64,000 bases of DNA, taken from the NCBI RefSeq assembly GCF_000384315.1, contig NZ_ARVW01000001.1, positions 7,361,001 to 7,425,000 of the forward strand, given 5' to 3'. Position numbers and translations under genes: made by a program. The notes under the pieces are model-generated. The model searched no databases and had not been told where the DNA came from. It was given only the letters and a program-made list of their open reading frames with translations. Source of the stretch: Amycolatopsis nigrescens CSC17Ta-90 (lineage in GTDB: Bacteria; Actinomycetota; Actinomycetes; Mycobacteriales; Pseudonocardiaceae). The stretch's first letter is position 1. Each line of letters begins with the position of its first letter. This document shows positions 8,610 to 17,367 of this stretch, piece after piece.

Positions 8610-9311
8610 ATGGGGAGCGAGGCGAGGCCGCAGCTGTCGGTCCGGCGACCGCGGGGCACGGTCACCGCGGTGGCGCTGGTGCTGCACGGTGGCGCCGAGC
8701 GCGGCCAGGCCAGGATGCGTTACTGGCGAGCCGCCTGTCTGCGCATGGTGCCGATCGCGCGGGCGCTGTCCGGTGCCGGGCGCGCGCACGGGGTGGCGGT
8801 CTGGCTGCTGCGGAACAGGGTGCGCGGCTGGAACGAGCCCGACCTCGACCCGGTGCGGGACGCGCGCTGGGCGCTGGCGCGGATCCGGGCCGAACATCCG
8901 GGGTTACCGGTGGTGCTGATCGGGCACTCCATGGGCGGACGGGTCGCGCTGCGCGTCGCGGACGACCCGGCCGTGGCCGGGGTATGCGCGCTCGCGCCGT
9001 GGACCCCGCCGCGCACGGAACCCGTGGCCGCGGTCCGCGGCAAGGCCGTGCTGATCGTGCACGGCGTCCGCGACCGGATGACCGATCCGGCGGGTTCGTA
9101 CTCGTTCGCCAGCCGTGCGGAGCCCAGTACGTCCCGTTTGGTCAGGTTCGAGCTCTCGGAAGAGGGACACGCGATGCTGCGCCGTCCTGGGGTCTGGACC
9201 AGGCTGGTGTGTGCTTTCACACTGGACATACTCGGTGCGCGCCCGGCGGACGAGACTTTGACTGAGGCCTGGGCCGAGCCAAGCCCGCAGCGACTCCGAA
9301 TTCAGCTGTGA
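8610..9311 (+). CDS. Alpha/beta hydrolase
   Basis: A 233-residue alpha/beta hydrolase. LIGHSMGGRVAL near residue 110 is the nucleophile elbow with catalytic Ser, VHGVRDRMTDP supplies the acid and EEGHAMLRRP the histidine. The N-terminal VLHGGAE forms the oxyanion strand. ATG 8610 is chosen because AAAGGAGG lies at 8597-8604; an upstream in-frame GTG (8565) lacks such a site. The enzyme is cytosolic, with no signal peptide. It is followed closely by a cyclopropane-synthase-type gene, which may hint at lipid-related esters, but that is only neighbourhood. Confidence 0.8.
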   Translation: MGSEARPQLSVRRPRGTVTAVALVLHGGAERGQARMRYWRAACLRMVPIARALSGAGRAHGVAVWLLRNRVRGWNEPDLDPVRDARWALARIRAEHPGLPVVLIGHSMGGRVALRVADDPAVAGVCALAPWTPPRTEPVAAVRGKAVLIVHGVRDRMTDPAGSYSFASRAEPSTSRLVRFELSEEGHAMLRRPGVWTRLVCAFTLDILGARPADETLTEAWAEPSPQRLRIQL

Positions 9312-9378
9312 GCCGGGCGGCGAACCGGGTACTAGCGGATGAGTCACCGGCACGGCGTCGCCGGCGGGAGGGAGAATC

Positions 9379-10638
9379 TTGACCACATCGAGCGTGGACC
9401 GGAACGAGCCGGTCTCCGATCAGCCACAGCCCGAGCCCGGCAGGTGGCCGGGCCTCGGCACGGCCCCGCATTCGCCCTTCCGGGCGAGGGTCGCCGAAGC
9501 CCTGTTCCGCCGCGCGGTGCGCCCGCTGGACGTCCGCGTGACGCTGCCGGACGGGCGCACCCTCGGCGCCGGCGGCAAGGACGCCCCGGAGATGCGGCTG
9601 CGCCGTCCCGCCGCGTTCTTCCACCGGCTCGGCGTGGACGCGAAGATCGGCTTCGGCGAGGCGTACATGGTGGGGGACTGGACCACCGACGCGCTGGCGG
9701 AGGTGCTCACCCCGTTCGCCGAGCGGATGGCCACCCTGATCCCGCCGGTGCTGCAGGTGTTCCGCCGGTTCGTGGACCGCAGGCAGCCGAGCGCGGAGCG
9801 CAACAGCGTCGAGGGCGCCGCGAAGAACATCCACCGGCATTACGACCTGTCCAACGACCTGTTCGCCACCTTCCTGGACAGCTCGATGACGTACTCCTCG
9901 GCCATCTTCGGCCCGGAGGACGATCTCGCCGCCGGCCAGCGGCGCAAGATCGACAGCGTGCTCGACTACGCCGGAGTGCGCTCCGGCAGCGAGGTGCTGG
10001 AGATCGGCACCGGCTGGGGCGAACTGTCCATTGTGGCGGCCAAGCGCGGCGCGCGGGTCACCTCGCTGACCCTGTCCGAGGAGCAGCGCGCGCTGGCCAA
10101 CCGGCGGATCGCCGATGCGGGCGTTGCCGACCGGGTGGACGTGCAGCTGCGGGACTACCGCGACTCGACCGGCGAGTACGACGCGGTGGTCAGCGTGGAG
10201 ATGATCGAGGCGGTCGGCGCGGACTACTGGCCGACCTACTTCGGCACCATCGGCAGGCGGCTGCGGCCGGGCGGGAAACTGGGCCTGCAGGCCATCACGA
10301 TGAGCCACCAGCGGATGCAGGCCAGCGCCGGCTCCTACACCTGGGTGCACAAGTACATCTTCCCCGGCGGGCTGATTCCGTCCGTCGAGGCGGTGGAACG
10401 GGGCATGCTGGAGAACACCACGATGAAGCTGCAGGCGATGCGCGAGTTCGGCCAGGACTACGCCCGTACCCTGCGCCAGTGGCGGGACCGGTTCACCCGG
10501 CGCTGGGGCGAGGTCTCCGCGCTCGGCTTCGACGAGGTGTTCCGCCGGATGTGGGAGTTCTACCTGGCCTATTCGGAGGCCGGCTTCCGGTCCGGCTACC
10601 TCAAGGTGCACCAGTTCGGCTTCGCCAAGCCCAGCTGA
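9379..10638 (+). CDS. Cyclopropane-fatty-acyl-phospholipid synthase-type methyltransferase
   Basis: A 419-residue SAM-dependent methyltransferase of the CFA/mycolic acid cyclopropane synthase family. NIHRHYDLSNDLFATFLD (about 149-167) is the family signature, and VLEIGTGWGELS (206-215) is the SAM-binding glycine loop. The long N-terminal domain (1-145) matches full-length CFA synthases rather than the short mycolate enzymes. The enzymes methylate or cyclopropanate cis double bonds in membrane lipid acyl chains. TTG 9379 is the start, with GGGAGGGAG at 9366-9374. It lies 68 bases after the hydrolase gene and may be cotranscribed with it. Confidence 0.85.
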   Translation: MTTSSVDRNEPVSDQPQPEPGRWPGLGTAPHSPFRARVAEALFRRAVRPLDVRVTLPDGRTLGAGGKDAPEMRLRRPAAFFHRLGVDAKIGFGEAYMVGDWTTDALAEVLTPFAERMATLIPPVLQVFRRFVDRRQPSAERNSVEGAAKNIHRHYDLSNDLFATFLDSSMTYSSAIFGPEDDLAAGQRRKIDSVLDYAGVRSGSEVLEIGTGWGELSIVAAKRGARVTSLTLSEEQRALANRRIADAGVADRVDVQLRDYRDSTGEYDAVVSVEMIEAVGADYWPTYFGTIGRRLRPGGKLGLQAITMSHQRMQASAGSYTWVHKYIFPGGLIPSVEAVERGMLENTTMKLQAMREFGQDYARTLRQWRDRFTRRWGEVSALGFDEVFRRMWEFYLAYSEAGFRSGYLKVHQFGFAKPS

Positions 10639-10741
10639 AACACGCCGGCACAACCCGAACGGGGTGCCGGACGTCCCTTTTAGCGGACCTTGCGGTTTAG
10701 TGGACACCGCACGGGAGGCCGATCGGGAAGGTGAACATCGG

Positions 10742-11926
10742 ATGAGCTACGGCGGAGACAACGGCGGCTACCCGCCGCGCAGGCCGCCCGCGCGAGGGCC
10801 GAGGCAGCATCAGTCGACCCAGATGATGCCCATGCCCGGCCGGGAAGGTGCCGGCCGGCGGCCGCCGCCACCTGGCGGACATCAGCCGCCGCCGCACCGA
10901 TCCGGCCCGCCGCCGAGGCAGGCTCCGCCGCGGCGCCCGCCGCAGGACGAGCCACCGCCGCGGCGCCGGCGCCGGTGGGGGCCAGGCCGGATCCTGCTGA
11001 CCCTGCTCACGGTGCTCGTCGTGTTCCTCGCCGGGGTGTGGGTCTACCTGGAGTTCTCCATCAGCAGGATCGACGCGCTGCACGAGTACTCCGGCCGCCC
11101 GGCCGCTGCGTCCGGCACCAACTGGCTGATCGTCGGCTCGGACAGCCGGGACGGGTTGTCCAAGGCAGACGAGGAACGCCTGGTCACCGGCGACAGCGCG
11201 TCCGCGGGTGGGGGGCAGCGCACAGACACCATCATGGTCGCGCACATCCCGGACAACGACACTCCGGCGACCCTGCTCAGCCTGCCGCGCGACTCCGAGG
11301 TGAAGATCCCCGGCAAGGGCACCAACAAGATCAACTCCGCGTTCTCCATCGGCGGCGCGCCGTTGCTGCTGGAGACCGTGGAGACGGCTACCGGCCTGCG
11401 GATGGACCATTACGCGGAGATCGGGTTCGGCGGGTTCGCGAACATCGTGGACGCCATCGGCGGCGTGAACATGTGCGTCGACAAGGAGATGCACGACACC
11501 ATGACCGGCATCACCATCCCCGCGGGCTGCGGGGACCTGGACGGGGCGCAGGCGCTCGGCTTCGTCCGGATGCGGCACAGCGAGGCAACCCCGCGATCGG
11601 ACCTGGACCGGGCCGCCAACCAGCGCAAGTTCATCGGCGCGCTGGTCAGCGAGATCTCCAGCCCCGGCACCATCCTCAATCCGTTCGACCTGTTCCCGCT
11701 GCTGTCCGCGGCCCCGGACGCGCTGACCATGGACACCGGCGACCACGTGCACAACCTGGTCGGCCTCGGCTGGGCGATGCGCGGCATCTCCTCCGGTGGC
11801 GTGGTCACCACCACCGTCCCGGTCACCTCGGGTTCGGCGGAGCACTGGGACAAGGCCAAGTCCAAGCAGCTGTTCGACGCGATGCGCGGGGACACCCCGA
11901 TCCCGGACAGCGCGATCCTCAACTAG
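10742..11926 (+). CDS. LCP (LytR-CpsA-Psr) family cell-wall ligase
   Basis: A 394-residue type II membrane protein: a proline- and arginine-rich cytoplasmic tail (1-78), one membrane helix (about 83-103), then an extracellular LCP domain starting near NWLIVGSDSR. Visible catalytic/lipid-binding residues include QRTDTIMVAHI, SLPRDSEVKIPG and the arginines in RMRHSEATPRSDLDRAANQRKFI. LCP enzymes transfer glycopolymers such as arabinogalactan or teichoic acid from lipid carriers to peptidoglycan. ATG 10742 sits after a GGGAAGG site. Its last bases overlap the 3' end of the convergent PfpI gene by eight bases. Confidence 0.9.
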   Translation: MSYGGDNGGYPPRRPPARGPRQHQSTQMMPMPGREGAGRRPPPPGGHQPPPHRSGPPPRQAPPRRPPQDEPPPRRRRRWGPGRILLTLLTVLVVFLAGVWVYLEFSISRIDALHEYSGRPAAASGTNWLIVGSDSRDGLSKADEERLVTGDSASAGGGQRTDTIMVAHIPDNDTPATLLSLPRDSEVKIPGKGTNKINSAFSIGGAPLLLETVETATGLRMDHYAEIGFGGFANIVDAIGGVNMCVDKEMHDTMTGITIPAGCGDLDGAQALGFVRMRHSEATPRSDLDRAANQRKFIGALVSEISSPGTILNPFDLFPLLSAAPDALTMDTGDHVHNLVGLGWAMRGISSGGVVTTTVPVTSGSAEHWDKAKSKQLFDAMRGDTPIPDSAILN

Positions 11927-12515
11927 TAGGCGCCGGCGTGAAGCGGTCGTACTCCAGCCCGGAGGCGACCGCTTCCGCCGTTTCCCGGCCGGCGAACCGC
12001 TCGACCAGCCACAGCGCGAGGTCGATCCCGGAGGTGACCCCGCCGCTGGTGACCAGGTCACCGTCGTCCACGACCCGGTCGCCGACCACCTCGGCGCCGA
12101 ACCCGGCCAGCTCGGCGACGGCGCTGTGGTGCGTGTTCGCCCGCCGCCCGGCCAGCAGCCCGGCGTGCGCGAGCAGCATCGTGCCGGTGCACACCCCGGC
12201 CAGCACGTCGCTGCTCCGCCGCGCCTCGGCCAGCAAGGGCAGCCACTCGCCGCGCCGGGCCTCACCCCAGGCGCCGGCCTCGGCCATGGCGCCCCAGCCG
12301 CCGCCGGGCACGATCAGCACCTCGGCACCCGGCCGGTAGACCGCCTCCGGCTCGAAGCGGACCCGGCTCGCGGTACTGATCGGGGCGGTGTCCGCACGGG
12401 CGACAAGGCGCACCGAGAAGTCCGCCCCGAGGTTCGCCGCGCCGCGCAGCACCCGCAGCGGGCCGAACAGGTCCAGGTCGTCGATTCCGGGAAACACCAC
12501 GATGTCCATTCGCAC
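11919..12515 (-). CDS. DJ-1/PfpI family protein
   Basis: A 198-residue class I glutamine-amidotransferase-like protein. VLAGVCTGTMLLAHAGLL (about residue 107) carries the nucleophile Cys at the elbow, preceded by VLIVPGGGWGAM and preceded at the N-terminus by IVVFPGIDDLDLFGPLRVL, where the Asp replaces the usual Glu of DJ-1 proteins. This subgroup includes isonitrile hydratase-like and regulator-type domains, but no HTH domain is attached here. Start could be GTG 12515 or ATG 12509; neither has a strong ribosome site. It is convergent with the LCP gene. Function remains open: stress protein, glyoxalase or hydratase. Confidence 0.78.
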   Translation of the reverse strand: MRMDIVVFPGIDDLDLFGPLRVLRGAANLGADFSVRLVARADTAPISTASRVRFEPEAVYRPGAEVLIVPGGGWGAMAEAGAWGEARRGEWLPLLAEARRSSDVLAGVCTGTMLLAHAGLLAGRRANTHHSAVAELAGFGAEVVGDRVVDDGDLVTSGGVTSGIDLALWLVERFAGRETAEAVASGLEYDRFTPAPTS

Positions 12516-12575
12516 GGAGGGAGGCTAACCGGTAAATCCCGTGCACGCCTGCGCCTTTTCGCGGACCATCGGGGC

Positions 12576-13115
12576 ATGGAGACACCGTCGGAGGAGCTTT
12601 CGGACGACCAGCTGGTCCTGCGCCGCTGGGGTGCCGACGAGGTCGAGCTGGCGTACCGGGCGGTCGCCGAGAACCTGGAGCACCTGCGGCCGTGGACCGC
12701 GTGGACGCTCAACGGCTACACCGAGCGGGACGCCGCCGAGTTCATCACTAACTCCAGGGCGAACTGGGATCGCGGGGAGGCTTTCGACTACGCGATCCGG
12801 ACCGTCGGCGGCGAGCTGGTCGGTGGCTGCGGGCTGATGGCCAGGATCGGTCCCGGCGGGCTGGAGATCGGGTACTGGCTCGGCCGCGAGCACACCGGCA
12901 GGGGCCTGGTCACCAAGGCGAGTGCGTTGCTCGTCGCGGAGGCGTTCCGGGTCGGCGCGGACCACGTCCAGATCGTGCACGACGTGCGCAACGTGCGCAG
13001 CCGGGGCGTCCCGCAGCGGCTCGGTTTCCGCGAGGTGGCCAGGAAACGCACCGAGACCCCGCTGGCGCCGGCGGAGAGCGGCGAGCAGCAGGTCTGGCAG
13101 CGCGACCGCGACTGA
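12576..13115 (+). CDS. GNAT family N-acetyltransferase
   Basis: A 179-residue acetyltransferase of the RimJ/RimL-like GNAT type. It begins with a short acidic stretch and LVLRRWGADEVELAYRAV, contains GCGLMARIGPGGLEIGYWLGREHTGRGLVTKAS, in which the REHTGRGLVT segment is the acetyl-CoA pyrophosphate-binding loop, and ends with VRNVRSRGVPQRLGFREV. Such enzymes acetylate N-termini of proteins or small amines. The usual Asn-x-x-Ser in NxxSxxV is changed to NVRSRGV. It is transcribed divergently from the PfpI gene with only about 60 bases between starts. Substrate unknown. Confidence 0.82.
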   Translation: METPSEELSDDQLVLRRWGADEVELAYRAVAENLEHLRPWTAWTLNGYTERDAAEFITNSRANWDRGEAFDYAIRTVGGELVGGCGLMARIGPGGLEIGYWLGREHTGRGLVTKASALLVAEAFRVGADHVQIVHDVRNVRSRGVPQRLGFREVARKRTETPLAPAESGEQQVWQRDRD

Positions 13116-13120
13116 CCAAC

Positions 13121-13224
13121 GAGCCAACTCGCTGACGCCACGAGCCAACTCGCTGACGCCGGCGGCCAACACGCCGGGGCGAAACCGGCGCCCGCGTGTT
13201 GGCCGCCGGGGGCGCCGAGTTGGC
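13121..13224. terminator. Nested inverted and direct repeats between convergent genes
   Basis: Arms of 16 bp, left 13159-13174 (CCGGCGGCCAACACGC) and right 13194-13209, enclose a 19-base loop; a second pair, GCCAACTCG at 13144-13152 and CGAGTTGGC at 13216-13224, encloses the first. On the left, GAGCCAACTCGCTGACGCC occurs twice 21 bases apart (13121 and 13142). The element fills the gap between the acetyltransferase and peroxiredoxin stops and looks like a bidirectional terminator with a duplicated arm. Confidence 0.6.
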
Positions 13225-13260
13225 CGGTTCGGGCGTCGGGTTGGCTGGTGGCGACGGGAG

Positions 13261-13719
13261 TCAGGCGGCCTTGCGGGCCCGCAGCACCTCGAGCGCCTCG
13301 TCCGCGTGCTTGGCGAACTTGAGCTCGCTCTTGATCACCTCGAGCACCTTGCGGTCGGTGTCGATGACGAAGGTGTGCCGCTTGGTGAGCAGCGGGCCGA
13401 ACCGGCGGCGCACGCCGAACTGCTTGGCCACCGCGCCGTCCGGGTCGGACAGCAGCGGGTAGTCGAAGCCGTGCTTTGCCGAGAACTCCTGTTGCTTGGC
13501 CACCGCGTCCGGGCTGATGCCGAGCCGCTGCGCGCCGAGCTCGCCGAACTCCGCGGCCAGGTCGCGGAAGTGGCAGCTCTCCGCGGTGCAGCCGGTGGTC
13601 ATCGCGGCCGGGTAGAAGAACAGCACCACCGGTCCGGCGGCGAGGAACTCGGAGAGCGAACGCTGGTCCCCCTTCTCGTCGGCCAGGGTGAAGTCCGGGG
13701 CAAGCTCTCCCTTTTCCAT
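13261..13719 (-). CDS. bcp: Thiol peroxidase of the BCP/PrxQ type
   Basis: A 152-residue peroxiredoxin. The active-site segment MTTGCTAESCHFRD places the peroxidatic Cys at 44 and a likely resolving Cys at 49, the spacing of atypical two-cysteine BCP/PrxQ enzymes. It reduces H2O2 and organic hydroperoxides using thioredoxin-like donors in the cytosol. ATG 13719 follows AAAGGA by five bases. The frame stays open far upstream on the same strand but that region codes for the EAL protein in another frame. Expected length for the family is about 150-160, so the gene is complete. Confidence 0.9.
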   Translation of the reverse strand: MEKGELAPDFTLADEKGDQRSLSEFLAAGPVVLFFYPAAMTTGCTAESCHFRDLAAEFGELGAQRLGISPDAVAKQQEFSAKHGFDYPLLSDPDGAVAKQFGVRRRFGPLLTKRHTFVIDTDRKVLEVIKSELKFAKHADEALEVLRARKAA

Positions 13720-13769
13720 GGAGGTCCTTTCGATGGGTGTTCCGCGGCCGGGCACAGGCAGGGTATCGG

Positions 13770-15632
13770 TTATCGCCGCGCGTGCCGCTCGATCATCTGG
13801 TCCACTTCGTCGCCGGTGGCGGACTCCGCCACGAACGGCCCGCGGGCCGCGATCACGCCGAGCCGGTGCAGCCGCGCGGCCTGTTCCGCGGTGCGCACGC
13901 CCTCGGCGCCGATCCGCAGGTTCAGCTCGCGGCCGCGGGTGATCAGGTGGGTCAGGTGCCGGAGGGCGGGTTCGTCCTCGCGGTCGGCGACCGCGTCCAC
14001 CACCGCGCCGCTGAGGATGATGTGCCGCACCGGCAGCCGGCGGCTCGGGATCAGCTCGATGTCCGCCGAGCTGCTCACCGCGAGCACCATCTGCGCGCCG
14101 AGGTCGGACAGCACCGCGATGGAGTCCGGCACCTCGCCGCGCGGGTCCAGAATGGACGGAGCGTCGGTGCACAGGCGCAGCGCCCTTGCCGGCAGTTCGT
14201 GCCGGTCGAGCTGTTCCTTCACCAGCAGCACCAGATCGGGGTCGATGGCCAACCGCATCGGCAGCCGGACGCACACGTCCGGTGCGGCGTCGCCGAAGCG
14301 GACGCGCCAGCGGGCGGTCGCGGCCAGCGACTCGGTGAGCAGCCAGCGGCCGAGCTGGATGGTCATCCCGGTCGTTTCGGCGAGCGGGTAGAACTCGTCG
14401 GAGTCCAGCTCGCCCAGCTCCGGGTGGTTCCAGCGCAGCCCGGCGTTCACCGCGGCCAGCTGGTCCGGCCTGGCCAGCTTCACCGTCGGCTGGTAGTTCA
14501 GCGCGAACTCGCCGTTCTCCAGCGCACCGGCGATCACCGCGCCGAGCTGGTAGCGGCTGCGGTCCCTGGCGTCGAGCTCGGGGTCGAACAGCATCCACTG
14601 CGCCTTGCCGGCCTCCTTCGCCCGGTGCAGCGCGATTTCGGCGCCGCGGAGCAGGTCTTCGGAGTTGCCGTCGGCGGCGCCGCGGACCACGATGCCGACG
14701 CTGGCGCTCACCCCGACGCCGTGCCGGCCGAGGTAGATCGGCTCTGCCAGGTCCGCCAGCGCCCGCTCGACCAGCGTGATCACCTCGGAAGCGGTGAACG
14801 TGCCGCGCAGCAGGATCGCGAAACCGTCACCGGAGAGCCGGGCGACGATGCCATGGTGGGTGGTGAAGACCGCGGCCAGCTTGCCGGCCACCCCGCGGAG
14901 CACCTGGTCGCCGATCCCGGCGCCGAGGCCGTCGTTGATCACCTTGAACCCGTCGATGTCCAGGTAGATCAACGCGATCTGGTTGCGGGCCCCGGTGCCG
15001 AGCGCGGTCTCCAGCTGGCTGGAGAACCGGGACGAGTTGGGCAGCCCGGTCAGCGGGTCGTGCACGTTCTGGTGCCGCAGCGTCTCCTGGAGCAGGTGCA
15101 CCTCGTGCGCGTCCTGGACCATCAGCACCGGGTAGGCCGAGCCCGGCTGGTCGCCGGGCAGCTGCGCCAGGGTGATGTCGGCCCAGACCGGTCCGTCCTC
15201 GGCGTGCCGCAGCTGCACCCGCTGCCGGTGGTGCTCGCCGGTCTCGGTCAGCTCGTCCAGGCCGGCGCGCAGTGTGGTGGCGTCGCGCTCGCTCGAAGCG
15301 AGCTCCTCGATCCTGTTGCCGCGCAAGGCATCCACCCGGCGGCCGAGGAAACCGCCGAGCGCGGGGTTCGCTTCCACGATCACGCCGGACTGGTCGGTCA
15401 GCGCGATCCCGGTCGGGGAGGCGGAGTAGAGCGCGGTGAACCGCTGCGCCGCGGCCTCCCTGGCCGTTTCGAGTCCGGCTTGAGCCTCCAAGGCGACCCG
15501 GGTCAGGATGCCTTCGAGCTCTTCCGGGGGAAGCGATACTCCTTTCGTGTCAGCCAGGGTCGCGGCCCATCGGCGTGCGACCTCCTCAACCCCTGGTATC
15601 GCACCAGGTTCAGGCACACTCCACCTCTTCAC
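13770..15632 (-). CDS. PAS-GGDEF-EAL protein with degenerate active sites
   Basis: A 620-residue cyclic-di-GMP-type signalling protein: N-terminal helical region, PAS domain (about 62-180), GGDEF domain (190-350) and EAL domain (360-620). The diguanylate cyclase signature is SGDGF (267-271) in place of GGDEF, and the phosphodiesterase EAL signature is NAG (396-398, within AAVNAGLRW). The later DDFGTG-like loop is SDLGAQ. Both domains therefore look catalytically dead, and the protein more likely senses or binds a ligand or partner. No membrane segment is seen. It is transcribed alone, ending 50 bases before the peroxiredoxin start. Confidence 0.85.
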   Translation of the reverse strand: MKRWSVPEPGAIPGVEEVARRWAATLADTKGVSLPPEELEGILTRVALEAQAGLETAREAAAQRFTALYSASPTGIALTDQSGVIVEANPALGGFLGRRVDALRGNRIEELASSERDATTLRAGLDELTETGEHHRQRVQLRHAEDGPVWADITLAQLPGDQPGSAYPVLMVQDAHEVHLLQETLRHQNVHDPLTGLPNSSRFSSQLETALGTGARNQIALIYLDIDGFKVINDGLGAGIGDQVLRGVAGKLAAVFTTHHGIVARLSGDGFAILLRGTFTASEVITLVERALADLAEPIYLGRHGVGVSASVGIVVRGAADGNSEDLLRGAEIALHRAKEAGKAQWMLFDPELDARDRSRYQLGAVIAGALENGEFALNYQPTVKLARPDQLAAVNAGLRWNHPELGELDSDEFYPLAETTGMTIQLGRWLLTESLAATARWRVRFGDAAPDVCVRLPMRLAIDPDLVLLVKEQLDRHELPARALRLCTDAPSILDPRGEVPDSIAVLSDLGAQMVLAVSSSADIELIPSRRLPVRHIILSGAVVDAVADREDEPALRHLTHLITRGRELNLRIGAEGVRTAEQAARLHRLGVIAARGPFVAESATGDEVDQMIERHARR

Positions 15633-15804
15633 GCGCGGACGAAGGCCAGCTCAGCGCCATGGTAGGAACACGGAGACCCACACTGGGTGTGAGTCGGCCA
15701 AGAGTTAAGACACGCCATCATGTGATCCGCGAAGTGTCTACCGGCTGAACGAGTGATGCGACGTGAAAAACTACTACACAACGTTAGAAACCGGGCGGAC
15801 GGAT

Positions 15805-17256
15805 TCAACGCGGGGTGAGCCGGACCGGGAGCCCGTCCACCGGGACCGGCAGTGAGACGTAGTCCCATTTGATCCGGTAGCCCGCCGGCAGCGACCACCG
15901 GTGGGCGCGCAGCATCTCGTGCAGCAGCGCCTTCACCTCGTAGGTGCCGAAGTGCAGCCCGATGCACTTGTGCGCCCCGCCGCCGAACGGCATCCAGGCG
16001 TAGCGGTGCGACTTGTCCTCGCGGCGCTCGTCGTTGAACCGCTCGGGGTCGAAGGTGTGCGGGTCGGTCCAGCACTGCGGGTCGTAGTGGTTCGCCGCGG
16101 GCGCCACCCCGACCATCGTGCCGGCCGGCAGGTAGCGCCCGAGCACTTCGGTGTCCTTGACCGTCATCCGCGCCATCGACGGCACCGGCGCGACCAGGCG
16201 CAGGGCCTCCTTGATCACCAGGTCGAGGGTCCGGAGCCGTTCGAGCGCCCCGGTGTCCGGCAGCTCGTCGCCGAGCGCGAGCGACTCTTCGCGGGCACGT
16301 TCCTGCCACTGGGGATGCTTGGCCAGGTAGTACGCGGCCGCGGTGCTGGTGATGGTCGTGGTGTCGTGGGCGGCCATCATCAGGAAGATCATGTGGTTGA
16401 CGACGTCCTCGTCGGTGAACCGCTCGCCGTCCTCGGTGGTGGCGTGGCACAGCGCGGAGAACAGGTCCGCACCGTCCGCCCGGCGCTTGGCGGGCAGGTT
16501 CTCCGCGAAGTACCGCTCGAGCACCTTCCGCCCGTGCAGCCCGGCCGCCCAGCGCCCGCCCGGCACCGGGTAGCGGACGATCGCGGTACCGGCCCTGACG
16601 CAGTCCACAAAGGCCCGGTTCACCTGGCGCGCCTCGTCGCCGCTGCGCATGTCCATGAAGACCCTGGTGGCCACGTCCAGGGTGAGCTGCTTGAGCGACG
16701 GGTAGAGCCGCTGGTCCGGCCGCGCCGCCCAGCCGGCCACCCCTTCCCGCAGCGCGGGGCCCATCTGGCCGACGTAGCCGATCAGCCTCTCGCGGGTGAA
16801 CGCCTCCTGCATGATCCGCCGGTGCATGTGGTGCTCGCCGAAGTCGAGCAGCATCAGGCCGCGGTGGAAGAAGTTTTCGATGAAGAACTTCCAGCCCTCC
16901 TGGGAAAACGCCTTGTCCTTGTTCACCAGCGCGATCTGGGTGGCGGCCGGCCCGGTGAGCCCGACGATCCGCTTGCCGAAGGCGCCCATCCAGGAGACCG
17001 GGCCGAAGTCCCGGTAGCGGTTCAGCTGGAACTCCAGTCCGAACCGCAGGCTGTCCAGCGAGTGCCCGAGCAGCGGTGCCCCGGCGTCGCCGAGGATGGG
17101 CGCCAGACCGCTGCCCGGCGGCGGTGCGGCCAGTTCGGTGACCGGCCAGCGCTGGTGCAGCAGGCGCTGGTCCACCACTCTCGGCAGGGGGAGCGAGGTG
17201 AGGGTCGGGACGCGTTCCCGGACCGCTTCGGTGACTTTGCCGACCGCACTTGTCAT
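15805..17256 (-). CDS. Cytochrome P450
   Basis: A 483-residue P450. MMAAHDTTTITSTAAAYYL holds the I-helix oxygen-binding Thr pair, IKEALRL is the ExxR motif, and MPFGGGAHKCIGLHFG is the heme-thiolate loop with Cys. The length and the conserved FGGGAHKCIG are closer to the CYP51/CYP120/CYP26-like clan than to the short CYP105/107 enzymes typical of antibiotic clusters, which suggests sterol-, retinoid- or terpenoid-like substrates. ATG 17256 has only a weak ribosome site (GGGGAGA about 10 bases upstream). No ferredoxin or ferredoxin reductase gene is adjacent, so redox partners must come from elsewhere. Confidence 0.87.
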   Translation of the reverse strand: MTSAVGKVTEAVRERVPTLTSLPLPRVVDQRLLHQRWPVTELAAPPPGSGLAPILGDAGAPLLGHSLDSLRFGLEFQLNRYRDFGPVSWMGAFGKRIVGLTGPAATQIALVNKDKAFSQEGWKFFIENFFHRGLMLLDFGEHHMHRRIMQEAFTRERLIGYVGQMGPALREGVAGWAARPDQRLYPSLKQLTLDVATRVFMDMRSGDEARQVNRAFVDCVRAGTAIVRYPVPGGRWAAGLHGRKVLERYFAENLPAKRRADGADLFSALCHATTEDGERFTDEDVVNHMIFLMMAAHDTTTITSTAAAYYLAKHPQWQERAREESLALGDELPDTGALERLRTLDLVIKEALRLVAPVPSMARMTVKDTEVLGRYLPAGTMVGVAPAANHYDPQCWTDPHTFDPERFNDERREDKSHRYAWMPFGGGAHKCIGLHFGTYEVKALLHEMLRAHRWSLPAGYRIKWDYVSLPVPVDGLPVRLTPR

Positions 17257-17330
17257 GGCGACTGTCTCCCCGTTGAGAAGAGCCGGAAGTTACTCCCGTT
17301 CACCGTGCTCTCTTATTGGCAGGATGACAA

Positions 17331-17359
17331 GAGGGTGGGGGAAATTCACCCCCACCCTC
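17331..17359 (-). terminator. Hairpin after metE
   Basis: GAGGGTGGGGG (17331-17341) pairs exactly with CCCCCACCCTC (17349-17359) around a seven-base loop, nine bases beyond the metE stop on the minus strand. A strong GC stem without a U-run, as is usual in actinomycetes. Confidence 0.65.
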
Positions 17360-17367
17360 CCGTCCGG

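Noticed and set aside
13121..13160. Two GAGCCAACTCGCTGACGCC copies considered as a CRISPR-like pair
   Set aside because: Only two copies, 21 bases apart, and part of a nested hairpin between convergent stops.
13261..14598. 445-codon frame read through from the peroxiredoxin upstream
   Set aside because: The upstream part is a shadow of the EAL gene; ATG 13719 with AAAGGA and the 152-residue family length define the real gene.
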